This document shows positions 44,393 to 53,276 of a DNA stretch of 64,000 nucleotides, in pieces (the stretch's first letter is position 1; every line of letters begins with the position of its first letter). This DNA comes from Gemmobacter aquatilis (GTDB taxonomy: Bacteria; Pseudomonadota; Alphaproteobacteria; Rhodobacterales; Rhodobacteraceae): the NCBI RefSeq assembly GCF_900110025.1, contig NZ_FOCE01000001.1, forward strand, positions 661,382 through 725,381, read 5' to 3'. Below the pieces are notes generated by a model. The model was not told the origin of the DNA. It worked only from the letters and a program-made list of their open reading frames with translations, and did no database searches. The position numbers and the translations under genes are program-made.

Positions 44393-45574
44393 CTACGGGG
44401 TGTCAGGGCCCGTTCCGAAGGCCCAGCGCCCCTGCCCCAACAGCGGCGAGGCGCCGTCCAGCGCCAGCGGGCTGCGCGAAAAGCGGATCGGGGTGCGCAG
44501 ACCAGGGATGCCTTCGGGCGCCACCCGCAGCCCGCGCGCGGCGATCTGCGGATGCTCCAAGGCCTCGGCCACCGTGTTGATCGGCCCGCCCGGCACGCCC
44601 GCCCCTTCCAGCGCCGCGATCAGATCGGCCTTCACCCAAAGCGCCGTGCGCGCGGCCAGCAGCGGCGCCAAGACCGCGCGATTGGCCACGCGGGCCGGGT
44701 TGGTGGCATAGGCCGGGTCTTGCGCCAGTTCCGCCACGCCCAGCACGCCGCACAGCGCCACAAACTGCCGGTCATTGCCGCAAGCGATGATCAGATGCCC
44801 GTCGGCCGAGGGGAACACCTGATAGGGCACGATGTTCGGATGGGCATTGCCCAATCGTTTCGGGCTGTTGCCCGACACAAGATAGTTCATCGCCTGATTG
44901 GCCAGCACCGCCACACCGCAATCCAGCAGCGCCAGATCGACATGCTGCCCAAGGCCCGACCGCGCGCGTTCTGCCAGCGCCGCCTGCACGCCGATCACGC
45001 CATAAAGCCCGGTGAAGATGTCGATCCAGGCCACACCCACCTTCTGCGGCTCGCCCGCAGGTTCGCCCGTCAGATCCATGATGCCGCACATGCCCTGAAT
45101 CAGGAAATCATAGCCCGGCTGCGCCGCCATCGGCCCGGTCTGGCCAAAGCCAGTGACGGAAACATAAACCGCGCGCGGGTTCAGTGCGGCAACGCCCGGA
45201 TAATCCAGCCCGAACTTCTTCAGACCGCCCACCTTGAAATTCTCGATCACCACATCGGCCTCGGCCACCAGCGCCTTGACGCGGGCCAGATCGGCCGGAT
45301 CGGCGAAATCGCAGGTGACCGAGCGCTTGCCCCGGTTCGCCGCATGGAAATAGGCCGCCACCTTTTCCGTCCCGCCCTCGGGCAAATCGCGTTCCAGAAA
45401 GGGCGGGCCCCAGCTGCGGGTATCATCGCCCTGCGGGCTTTCGACCTTGATGACCTCGGCGCCCAGATCGGCCAGCGTCTGGCCGATCCACGGCCCGGCC
45501 AGAATGCGCGCCAGTTCCACCACTTTCAGCCCGGCCAGCGGCGCCTGACCGCCCGGCACTACATTCTCCGCCAT
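44393..45574 (-). CDS. CaiB/BaiF family CoA-transferase
   Basis: A 393-residue family III CoA-transferase. It starts LAGLKVVELARILAGPWIGQTLADLGAEVIKVE, with the active-site Asp region in GYDFLIQG and the SVTGFGQTGP motif. These enzymes move CoA between carboxylates such as formyl-CoA, carnitinyl-CoA, mesaconyl- or benzylsuccinyl-CoA. The substrate cannot be told. The ATG at 45574 has an AAGGAGA site. It is preceded on the same strand by an AraC regulator, with a strong dyad between them, and is divergent (across the regulator) from the hydantoinase genes. Confidence 0.9.
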   Translation of the reverse strand: MAENVVPGGQAPLAGLKVVELARILAGPWIGQTLADLGAEVIKVESPQGDDTRSWGPPFLERDLPEGGTEKVAAYFHAANRGKRSVTCDFADPADLARVKALVAEADVVIENFKVGGLKKFGLDYPGVAALNPRAVYVSVTGFGQTGPMAAQPGYDFLIQGMCGIMDLTGEPAGEPQKVGVAWIDIFTGLYGVIGVQAALAERARSGLGQHVDLALLDCGVAVLANQAMNYLVSGNSPKRLGNAHPNIVPYQVFPSADGHLIIACGNDRQFVALCGVLGVAELAQDPAYATNPARVANRAVLAPLLAARTALWVKADLIAALEGAGVPGGPINTVAEALEHPQIAARGLRVAPEGIPGLRTPIRFSRSPLALDGASPLLGQGRWAFGTGPDTP

Positions 45575-45652
45575 CCGGCTGTCTCCTTGATCTGCGTTGC
45601 AGCCCAGCGATAGCGGATCGCGCCCCGTGGCGCCAACGCTGGCTGGCCAACT

Positions 45653-45675
45653 ATCTATGCGCAAAACGCATAGAT
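45653..45675. promoter_or_regulatory. 9-bp perfect dyad upstream of the CoA-transferase gene
   Basis: ATCTATGCG at 45653-45661 and CGCATAGAT at 45667-45675, spacer CAAAA. It abuts the AraC gene stop and is 79 bp upstream of the CoA-transferase start. It could be an operator or a stem-loop that separates the two genes; there is no U-run. Confidence 0.6.
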
Positions 45676-46625
45676 CACCCCACCCGCTGCCCCGCGCGAT
45701 AGCCTGATGGCGTCAGCCCGAACATCGCCTTGAACAGCCGCGAAAACTGCGCCTGATCGCTGAACCCGAACTTGTAGGCGATCTCGGCCATCGCCGGGCC
45801 TTGCGCCGTCTGCAGCGCATCGCGCGCCGCATAAAGCCGCTGCTCGCGGATGAACTGCGACACGGTGGAGTTTGCGTCGCTGAACAGCTCGTGCAGATAG
45901 CGCTTCGAGATGCCGCAGGCATCGGCCACCATTTCGGGCGACAGCGCGGGGTCAGACAGGTTGCGGCGGATCACCTGTTCCGCCCGGCGCAGATGCGCGG
46001 CGCGCACGGCACTGCGCACGCCGCCCTCCGGCTCCACCTGCCGGTCCAGCGCCAGCGCCAGAAGCTCGATCAACTGCCGCCCCAGCACCTCGGCGACATG
46101 TGGTTCTGTTGCGGGCAGATCCTGCAACTGGCGCAGCGTCGATGTGAACAGCCCCGCCACCCCTTCGCGCCCGTCGATCACCGCCGCACAGAACCTGTCG
46201 GGGTCGCGCAGGCGTTCGGCCAGCACCGGCTTGGCCACTTTCAACACGCACAGCTCGTTCGGCGCCCCGTAGGAAAAGCGATAGGGCTCGTCGCCCCGCT
46301 CCAGAATGAACCCGCCCGGATCGCAGCGCACCTCGCGGCCCAACTGGCGAAACTCCACCGGGCTGCGGCGCGGGATGGTGATCAGGTATTCTTCGTCGGC
46401 CGCCCCCGAAATGTGGTTGGGCCGCCGTTCATATTGCATCGGCTCGGTCGCCAGCCGCGACAGCGCCGCGACCCCCAACTGCCGCCGCTCCAGCCGCCCG
46501 CTGAAGGTGGCAGCGTCGCGGAAGCTCAGTTGCAGCGGAAAATAGGCCTCGGCGATCACGCGATTCCAATGCCCCGCGCGTTGCGCCGGTGCGATGCCAT
46601 CCGTGGTTTGCGCCGATAGCCCCAT
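45675..46625 (-). CDS. AraC family transcriptional regulator
   Basis: A 316-residue regulator with an AraC-binding-like N-terminal domain (RVIAEAYFPLQLSF, EEYLITIPRRSPVEFRQLGR) and a C-terminal double helix-turn-helix. The latter runs from SPEMVADACGISKRYLHELF to MAEIAYKFGFSDQAQFSRLFKAMFGLTPSGYR. The start is ATG 46625, favoured by a GGAAG site; ATG 46640 is the alternative. It sits between the CoA-transferase gene (same strand) and the hydantoinase operon (divergent) and may control either. Effector unknown. Confidence 0.9.
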   Translation of the reverse strand: MGLSAQTTDGIAPAQRAGHWNRVIAEAYFPLQLSFRDAATFSGRLERRQLGVAALSRLATEPMQYERRPNHISGAADEEYLITIPRRSPVEFRQLGREVRCDPGGFILERGDEPYRFSYGAPNELCVLKVAKPVLAERLRDPDRFCAAVIDGREGVAGLFTSTLRQLQDLPATEPHVAEVLGRQLIELLALALDRQVEPEGGVRSAVRAAHLRRAEQVIRRNLSDPALSPEMVADACGISKRYLHELFSDANSTVSQFIREQRLYAARDALQTAQGPAMAEIAYKFGFSDQAQFSRLFKAMFGLTPSGYRAGQRVG

Positions 46626-46939
46626 CCGCAGCTTCCCCATCCGCCTGCAAGAATCGGTAATGATCGCGCCGAGTCCAATCAAGAAAATTTCGTGACACTT
46701 CGCCCTCACCGCACCCTGCGGCAAAAGCTTGTGCGCGGACAGACAAATCCGCGGCCCGGCTGCACGGAAACACAAATCATTGCGCGCCCGGCTGCAAGAT
46801 CGCCCCGCCGATTCGCGTCAGTCTTTCCCTCAGAACCATGAGGCCGGACAGCGGCACGGAGAACAGGGAGACGACCAGACACCGCTTCGGCGGCCCTGTC
46901 CTTTGTTGCCGCACGCCTCCCCAGCGAAGGAAAACAGGG
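46626..46939. promoter_or_regulatory. Divergent control region with direct repeats (AraC / hyuB)
   Basis: A 314-bp gap between the AraC gene and hyuB. It has an 11-bp direct repeat, GCCCGGCTGCA at 46754-46764 and 46786-46796, start to start 32 bp or three helical turns. Direct repeats on one face of the helix are typical of AraC-type activator sites. The AT-richer part (46680-46700, AAGAAAATTT) may hold a promoter. No gene was seen here. Confidence 0.45.
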
Positions 46940-48688
46940 ATGACACGACGCAAGGTAGATCCGATCACGCTTTCAGTGGTGCGGGGCGTGCTGGAAACGA
47001 CGCAGCGCGAAATGACGCTGACACTGGAACAGACGGCGCGCAGTTCGGTGTTCAATCTGGCGCATGACTATTCGACAGCGCTGTTCAACCACACGCCGGA
47101 AATGATCCTGCAAGGGCAGGACATCCCGATCCACCTCGGTTCGCTGATCCCTGCCATGAAATCGGTGGCGAAGTTCTTCGAGGGCGAGATCCACGAGGGC
47201 GACCTGATCCTGCACAATGATCCGGCCTATGGCGGCAGCCATATCATCGACACCTGCATGTATTACCCGGTGTTCTACGAAGGCGAACTGGTGTTCTGGA
47301 CGGTCTGCAAGGGCCACCTGACCGATATCGGCGGCCCGGTGCCCGCAGGCTATAACCCCAACGCGACCGAAATCTATGCCGAGGGCCTGCGCATCCCGCC
47401 GGTCAAGCTGTGGGACAAGGGCAAGCCGCGCCATGACGTGATGAACCTGCTGCTCACCAACATGCGCGCCCGCCGCGATCAGGAGGGTGACTTCAACGCG
47501 CTGATCGGTGCCTGTCAGGTGGGGGCGCGCAATCTCATCAACCTGATGAAGAAATACGGCAAGGAGATGGTGCAGGACTGCATCGCCGAACTGCTGGATA
47601 TGGCCGAGGCGCATATGCGCAAGCTGATCGCCGAAGTGCCCGACGGCACCTATTCCGGCACGGCCATTCTCGAAGACGCGGGCCATGGCTTCGGGGATTT
47701 TGAAATCACCGCCACGGTGACGATCAAGGGCGACGGCTGCCATATCGAAATCGCCTCGCCGCCGCAGATCCCCTATTTCATCAACAGCTACGAAGGGAAC
47801 AGCCATTCCGGCGTCTATCTCGGGCTGATGATGTTCGCCCAACTGCCGCCGCCCTATAACGAGGGCCTTTACCGCTGCGTCACCACCGACATGGGCCCCA
47901 AGGGCACACTGTGCAACGCCAAGTCGCCAGCGCCGCACATGAACTGCACCACCACGCCGATGGAAACCCTGACCGATGCGGTGCGGCTGGCCTTTGAACA
48001 GGCCGCGCCCGCCAAGGTTTCGGCCAGCTGGGGCCATGCCAATGGCTGCAACATCGCGGGCTGGGACAAGCGGCATGACGAAGAATATGTGACCATGGTG
48101 CTGGCCTCGATCATCTCGGGCGCGGGTGCCACCGCCAGCCAGGATGGCTGGCACGCCTGTGGCCCGGAATGCTGCTTTGGCGCCCTCACCTCGGGCGACA
48201 TTGAAATGCTGGAACACAGCTACCCGATCATCATCCACCGCTACGGGTTGATGGAGGATTCGGGCGGTGCGGGCCGCAATCGTGGCGGATCGGGCACCTG
48301 CTGGGAGGTCGAACCGCTCGATAGCCCGATGACCCTCATCACCTTCGGCGAAGGCCGCCGCATCCCCGCCATGGGGGCGGCAGGCGCCAAATCCGCCCTC
48401 ATCCCGCCCAAGGTCGGCCGGTTGGAGGTCACCCGCAACGGCGCCACCCAGATCATCACCGACAACGTGATCGAAACCATCCAGCCCGGCGAGCGCGCGG
48501 CCAACCGCAACCCCGGCGGCGGCGGCTTCGGCAACCCGTTCGAGCGGGACGTGCAGAAGGTGGTCGAAGACGTGCGCAACGGCCTCGTCAGCCTCGATGG
48601 CGCCCGCCTGGATTACGGCGTGGTCATCACCGACCGCGACAGCCTGACGGTGGATCACGCCGCCACGGCAAAGCTGCGCGCCGCCTGA
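46940..48688 (+). CDS. Hydantoinase/oxoprolinase subunit B
   Basis: A 582-residue HyuB-type protein. Family features include HLGSLIPAMKSVAKFF, HNDPAYGGSHIIDTCMYYPVF, and the C-terminal GGSGTCWEVEPLD and NPGGGGFGNPF. With HyuA it forms ATP-dependent N-methylhydantoinase, 5-oxoprolinase or, in related complexes, acetone-type carboxylase. The start at 46940 has an AAGGAAAA site. hyuA follows after 101 bp containing a repeat element. The substrate is unknown; coupling to an amide/branched-chain-type transporter suggests an imported cyclic amide or hydantoin. Confidence 0.9.
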   Translation: MTRRKVDPITLSVVRGVLETTQREMTLTLEQTARSSVFNLAHDYSTALFNHTPEMILQGQDIPIHLGSLIPAMKSVAKFFEGEIHEGDLILHNDPAYGGSHIIDTCMYYPVFYEGELVFWTVCKGHLTDIGGPVPAGYNPNATEIYAEGLRIPPVKLWDKGKPRHDVMNLLLTNMRARRDQEGDFNALIGACQVGARNLINLMKKYGKEMVQDCIAELLDMAEAHMRKLIAEVPDGTYSGTAILEDAGHGFGDFEITATVTIKGDGCHIEIASPPQIPYFINSYEGNSHSGVYLGLMMFAQLPPPYNEGLYRCVTTDMGPKGTLCNAKSPAPHMNCTTTPMETLTDAVRLAFEQAAPAKVSASWGHANGCNIAGWDKRHDEEYVTMVLASIISGAGATASQDGWHACGPECCFGALTSGDIEMLEHSYPIIIHRYGLMEDSGGAGRNRGGSGTCWEVEPLDSPMTLITFGEGRRIPAMGAAGAKSALIPPKVGRLEVTRNGATQIITDNVIETIQPGERAANRNPGGGGFGNPFERDVQKVVEDVRNGLVSLDGARLDYGVVITDRDSLTVDHAATAKLRAA

Positions 48689-48690
48689 TC

Positions 48691-48762
48691 TTCATTTTCT
48701 GTTCAAAAATATCCTCGGGGGGAAGGCCGAAGGCCGTGGGGGGCAGACAGCCCCCCATCCCC
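48691..48762 (+). repeat. Intergenic GC-hairpin repeat, copy C
   Basis: Third copy, between hyuB and hyuA. It starts 2 bp after the hyuB stop and runs TCATTTTCTGTTCAAAAATA, TCCTCGGGGGG, a GGCC hairpin, then GGGGGGC/GCCCCCC with a 5-nt loop. It has the same position relative to the upstream stop codon as copy B. Confidence 0.8.
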
Positions 48763-48789
48763 GCCCCACATCCCAAAGGAACCCGTCCC

Positions 48790-50922
48790 ATGCAGAACCA
48801 ATATCGCCTTGGCATCGACGCCGGCGGCACCTTCACCGACTTCATCCTCGCTGACCGCAAGGGCGAGGTGCGCATCTTCAAGGCACTGTCCACCCCGAAC
48901 GATCCCACCGCGGCCATCCGCAACGGGCTGAAACTGATCGAAGAGGAAACCGGCCTCACGCCGCAGACCATCGTCGCCAATTCCGATCTTTGCATCAACG
49001 GCACCACGGTCGGGCTCAATGCGCTGATCACCCATAACGGCGCGAAAACCGGGTTGATCGCCACCGCCGGGCACGAAGACAGCATCGAGATCCGGCTGGG
49101 CCACAAGGAAGACGGCTATCGTTACGACCCGGAATATCCGCCCGCCACCATGCTGGTGCCGCGCTACCTGCGCCGTGGTATCGCCGAACGGGTGCTGTCC
49201 ACCGGCGCCGTCCACACGCCCCTGAACGAAGAGGATGTGCGCGCCGCCTGCCGCCACTTCCTGCGCGAAGAGGTGGAATCCGTTGCCATCAGCTTCGTCT
49301 GGTCGGTGCTGCATCCCGAACACGAACAGCGCGCCGCCGAAATCGTGCGCGAGATGATGCCGCATGTCCGCCTGACCGTGGGCAGCCAGCTTTATCCGCA
49401 GGTGCGCGAATATACCCGCACCTCCACCGCCATCGTGAACGCCTATCTCGCCCCGATCCTGCAACGCTATGTCGAGGCGGTGGACGGTTACTTCCAGTCG
49501 CTCGGCGCGCGCCATCCGGTGCGTTACTTCCAGTCGAATGGCGGGCTGGCGCTGGGGCGGATCGTGTCGGACCAGTCGGTCTATGCCATCAACTCCGGCC
49601 CCGCCTCGGCGCCGCAGGCCGCGCTCTATCTGGGCGAGCCCTGGGGGATGCAGGACATCATCACCGTCGATATGGGCGGCACCTCGTTCGACATCACGCT
49701 GACCCGCGACGGTCGGGCGAATGTGTCGAAAAACATCGACTTCCTGCGCTACCGCATCGGCATCCCGATGATTCAGGTGGAAACGCTTGGCGCGGGCGGC
49801 GGCTCGATCGGCTGGATCGACAGCATGGGTCTGATGCAGATGGGCCCGCAATCGGCAGGGTCGGAACCCGGCCCGGCCTGCTATGACCAAGGCGGCACAA
49901 AGCCCACGACCACCGATGCCAACCTGATCCTCGGCTACCTCAATCCCGATGGTCTGGTGGGCGGGCGCCTGCCGCTGAACGTGGAAAAGGCCCGCACCGC
50001 CATCAAGACCCATCTGGCCGATCCGCTGGGCATCAGCGTGGAACGCGCCGCCTATGGCATGTTCACCATCGTCAACAACAACATGGTGAACGCCATCCGC
50101 CGGGTTTCAGTCGAACGCGGCTATGACCCCCGCGATTTCGTGCTGAACTGCGCGGGCGGGGCCACCGGCGCGCATATCACCGCGCTGGCCCGCGAAATGG
50201 GCATCCGCAAGGTGATGATCTCGAAACTCGCCTCGGGGCTCTGCGCTTTCGGGCAGATCCTGTCGGATGTGAAATACAACTACATGGCCCCCGCCCCGAT
50301 CCGTCTGGAAGGCGCCGAGGCTGCCGCCCGCCTGAACACCCTGTTCACCGATCTGGAAACGCGCGGCACCGCCGATCTGAAGGCCGACAGCTTCACCGAT
50401 GACCAGATCGCCATCCGCCGGTCGCTGGACATGCGCTATGTCGGGCAGGTGCATGAATGCACCGTGGACGTGGACCCGTTCGAGGTGACCGAAGCCGCGC
50501 TGGAACGGCTGAAAGCCGCCTTCCACGCCCGGCATGAAGAGCTTTACACCTATTCCGAACCGCAAAGCGCGGTGGAGGTGGTGAACGTCGAAAGCGCCAT
50601 CACCGGCGGGGTGGACAAGCCCGCGCGCATGACCGTGGCCCAAGGCAAAGGCGCCCATGCCGCGCTGAAGGGCACGCGCGAGATGATCTTCACCGCCTCG
50701 GGTCTGGCCCATGAAACGCCGGTCTATGACGGTGCGCTGCTGGGGGCGGGCGACCGCATCACCGGGCCTGCCGTCATTCAAGAGGTCACCACGACCATCG
50801 TGATCGAGCCGGGCTGGGTGGCCGAACTGGATGCAACCGGGGTCTATCTCGTGACGCTGGGCGATGCCCCGGCCCTTGCGGACAGCGCCGCCCGCGCCGA
50901 AGCCCTGACCGAGGACGCCTGA
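48790..50922 (+). CDS. Hydantoinase/oxoprolinase subunit A
   Basis: A 710-residue HyuA-type ATPase-fold subunit. It begins YRLGIDAGGTFTDFILAD (phosphate-binding motif of the ASKHA fold) and has ITVDMGGTSFDITL, AGSEPGPACYDQGG and NCAGGATGAHITALAREMGI. It hydrolyses ATP to activate the cyclic amide substrate with HyuB. The ATG at 48790 has an AAAGGA site. The livG-type gene starts one base after its stop, tying hydrolase and transporter into one operon. Confidence 0.92.
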   Translation: MQNQYRLGIDAGGTFTDFILADRKGEVRIFKALSTPNDPTAAIRNGLKLIEEETGLTPQTIVANSDLCINGTTVGLNALITHNGAKTGLIATAGHEDSIEIRLGHKEDGYRYDPEYPPATMLVPRYLRRGIAERVLSTGAVHTPLNEEDVRAACRHFLREEVESVAISFVWSVLHPEHEQRAAEIVREMMPHVRLTVGSQLYPQVREYTRTSTAIVNAYLAPILQRYVEAVDGYFQSLGARHPVRYFQSNGGLALGRIVSDQSVYAINSGPASAPQAALYLGEPWGMQDIITVDMGGTSFDITLTRDGRANVSKNIDFLRYRIGIPMIQVETLGAGGGSIGWIDSMGLMQMGPQSAGSEPGPACYDQGGTKPTTTDANLILGYLNPDGLVGGRLPLNVEKARTAIKTHLADPLGISVERAAYGMFTIVNNNMVNAIRRVSVERGYDPRDFVLNCAGGATGAHITALAREMGIRKVMISKLASGLCAFGQILSDVKYNYMAPAPIRLEGAEAAARLNTLFTDLETRGTADLKADSFTDDQIAIRRSLDMRYVGQVHECTVDVDPFEVTEAALERLKAAFHARHEELYTYSEPQSAVEVVNVESAITGGVDKPARMTVAQGKGAHAALKGTREMIFTASGLAHETPVYDGALLGAGDRITGPAVIQEVTTTIVIEPGWVAELDATGVYLVTLGDAPALADSAARAEALTEDA

Positions 50923-50923
50923 C

Positions 50924-51649
50924 ATGCCCTTGGCACTGGACCAGGCAGGGGTCGCCTTCGGCGGCTTCCGGGCGCTCAGCGATGTGACGCTTGCGGTAGA
51001 GCCGGGGCAGGTGATCGGGCTGATCGGCCCGAATGGCGCAGGCAAGACAACCTGCGTCAACACCCTCACCGGGTTCCAGCGCCCCACATCGGGGCGGGTA
51101 ACACTGGGGGGGCGCGATGTCTCGCGCCTCTCCGCCCATGCCTTTCGCCGCGCGGGCGTGGCGCGCACCTTTCAGGCCGGGCGGCTGTTCACCGGCCTCG
51201 ATGTGCTGGACAATCTGGCCTGCACCGGCGTCGGCCTTGGCCAGCGCCGCGCCGCCGCCGAACACGAGGCGGAAGACCTGCTGCGCTGGATGGGCATTGC
51301 CGATCTGCAAAGCCGCCCCGCCGCGGGCCTGCCCTATACCGATGAACGCCGCGTCGCCATTGCCCGCGCGCTGATGGGCCGCCCCGCCTTCCTGCTGCTC
51401 GATGAACCCGCCGCTGGCATGTCGGAAAAGGAGGCCGCCGATCTGGCCGCCCTGATCCGGCGCATCGCGGTGGAACGGGGCACCGGCTGCCTGCTGATCG
51501 AACACAATGTCGGGCTGGTGCTGTCGGTCTGTTCGCATGTCGTGGTGCTGGATGGGGGCCGCGTCATCGAACAGGGCAACCGTGCCGCGATCCTGGGCAG
51601 CCGCGCCGTGCGCGAAGCCTATCTTGGCGCCAATGTGGAGGAAGCCTGA
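50924..51649 (+). CDS. Branched-chain-type ABC transporter ATPase (LivG-like)
   Basis: A 241-residue ABC ATPase. Walker A is GPNGAGKTT, Walker B LLLDEPAAGM, and the H-loop is LLIEHN. The signature position reads LPYTDERRVAIARAL, where LivG normally has LSYGQQRR, so the ABC signature is unusual. It pairs with the LivF-like protein encoded next, sharing one base of the stop/start. With LivH, LivM and the binding protein it imports amino acids, amides or urea-like compounds. Cytosolic face of the membrane. Confidence 0.92.
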   Translation: MPLALDQAGVAFGGFRALSDVTLAVEPGQVIGLIGPNGAGKTTCVNTLTGFQRPTSGRVTLGGRDVSRLSAHAFRRAGVARTFQAGRLFTGLDVLDNLACTGVGLGQRRAAAEHEAEDLLRWMGIADLQSRPAAGLPYTDERRVAIARALMGRPAFLLLDEPAAGMSEKEAADLAALIRRIAVERGTGCLLIEHNVGLVLSVCSHVVVLDGGRVIEQGNRAAILGSRAVREAYLGANVEEA

Positions 51650-52368
51650 TGTCCAAGCTGGGTGTCCACGATCTTTCCGTTCGCTATGGCAAACTGACCG
51701 CGCTGTCGGACGTGTCCTTCACCGTGGCCGAAGGCGAGCGGCTGTTCATCTCTGGCCCCAATGGTGCGGGCAAATCCTCGCTTCTGGGCGCGATTTCCGG
51801 GGCCGTGCGCGCGGCGCATGGCCGGGTGGAGATGGATGGCGACATCCTGTCGGGCCATTCGCCCGAAGGCATCGCCCGGCGCGGGCTGTCGATGGTGCCC
51901 GAAGGGCGGCGCATCTTCCGCGCGCTGAGCGTGCAGGAAAACCTGATGGTCGGCACCGGGCTGCGCCGTGACCGCGCTGCCGTGGCCGATGATCTGGCGA
52001 CGGTCTATGCCGCCTTCCCGATCCTGCACGACCGCCGCCACGCCAATGCCGGGGCGCTTTCGGGCGGCCAACAGCAGATGCTGGCGATTTCGCGTGCGCT
52101 GATGACCAACCCCAAGCTGATGCTGGTCGATGAACCCTCGCTCGGCCTCGCGCCCAAGGTGGTGGACGAGGTCTATGACCGGCTGGTGGCCCTGCAGGCC
52201 CAGCGCGGCCTGACGCTGGTGATCGTCGAACAATCCTCGGCCCGCGCCGCGCGGGTGGGGGGGCGGATGCTGCTGATGCGCGGCGGGCGGGTGGTCGCCG
52301 ATGGCGATGCCGCCAGCTTTGCCGCCCATGACCTGCTGTCAGAGGCCTATTTCGGAGACCCCGCATGA
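51649..52368 (+). CDS. Branched-chain-type ABC transporter ATPase (LivF-like)
   Basis: A 239-residue ABC ATPase of the LivF group. Walker A is GPNGAGKSS, the signature LSGGQQQMLAISRAL is intact, Walker B is LMLVDEPSLGL, and H-loop residues are in LVIVEQSS (Gln at the usual His position, as in many LivF proteins). It forms a heterodimer with the LivG-like ATPase. It overlaps livG by one base (TGATG) and livH by 4 bp. Confidence 0.93.
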   Translation: MSKLGVHDLSVRYGKLTALSDVSFTVAEGERLFISGPNGAGKSSLLGAISGAVRAAHGRVEMDGDILSGHSPEGIARRGLSMVPEGRRIFRALSVQENLMVGTGLRRDRAAVADDLATVYAAFPILHDRRHANAGALSGGQQQMLAISRALMTNPKLMLVDEPSLGLAPKVVDEVYDRLVALQAQRGLTLVIVEQSSARAARVGGRMLLMRGGRVVADGDAASFAAHDLLSEAYFGDPA

Positions 52369-53273
52369 GCCTGCAAATCCTGTTCGACGCCCTGTCGCTG
52401 GGCGGCATCTACGCCATTGCCGCGCTGGGGATCGCGCTGATCTTCGGCGTGATGAAACTGGTGAACTTCGCCCATGGCCAGTTCATCGCCTGTTCGGTCT
52501 TCGCGCTGATCCTGCCCTCGGCGGATGCGGTGGCGGTGCTGGGTCTGGGCGCGCTGCCCGCCGGGCTGCTGATCCCGGCCATTCTGCTGTTCGGCGCCGG
52601 GCTGGCGGTTCTGGCCGAAGCCTTCGTCTTCCGCCCGCTGCGCAATGCCAGCCCGGTCGCGCTGATGGTGGCCAGCTTCGCGCTTGGCATCCTGTTGCAG
52701 AACCTGCTGCTGGTCACCTATGGCGGGCGCCCCAAGGCGATCAGCCTCTGGCCTGAACTGGGCCAGCCGGTGCGCCTGCTGTCCGCCGAAATCCCGCTGC
52801 TGCAACTGTTCGTCATCGGCGCGGTGGGGGTGATTTTGGCCGGTCTGGCGCTGATGCTGAAACGTACGCGTATCGGCTTGGAAATGCGCGCCGCAGCCGA
52901 GGATTTCGGCATGGCGCGGTTGCTCGGGGTGCGGGCCAACCGGGTGATCTCGGGCGCCTTCGCGCTGTCCGGCGCGCTGGCTGCCGTGGTGGCGCTGGTG
53001 CTGGTGGCGCAAACCGGCGTGGCCGATGTGCGGATGGGCGGGCAGATCATGCTGGTTGCCTTCATCGCCACCGTGATGGGCGGCATGGGCAGCCTGCCCG
53101 GCGCCGTCGCCGCGGGCCTTGCGCTTGGTGCCGTCTCGGCCCTGCTGCAAGCCTTCCTGCCGCCCGAGGCCCGGCCCTTCCGCGACGCCTTTCTCTACGG
53201 GCTCGTCATCCTTGTCCTGCTCTTCCGCCCGCAAGGCCTTTTCGCCTCTGCCAGCGCCAAACCGAGGGTTTGA
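52365..53273 (+). CDS. Branched-chain-type ABC transporter permease (LivH-like)
   Basis: A 302-residue inner-membrane permease with about eight helices. The LivH signature IAALGIALIFGVMKLVNFAHGQFI opens the protein, and GLEMRAAAEDFGMARLLGVRANRV is the coupling region. It forms the translocation path with the LivM-like protein. The start overlaps livF by 4 bp. Confidence 0.94.
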   Translation: MSLQILFDALSLGGIYAIAALGIALIFGVMKLVNFAHGQFIACSVFALILPSADAVAVLGLGALPAGLLIPAILLFGAGLAVLAEAFVFRPLRNASPVALMVASFALGILLQNLLLVTYGGRPKAISLWPELGQPVRLLSAEIPLLQLFVIGAVGVILAGLALMLKRTRIGLEMRAAAEDFGMARLLGVRANRVISGAFALSGALAAVVALVLVAQTGVADVRMGGQIMLVAFIATVMGGMGSLPGAVAAGLALGAVSALLQAFLPPEARPFRDAFLYGLVILVLLFRPQGLFASASAKPRV

Positions 53274-53276
53274 GCC

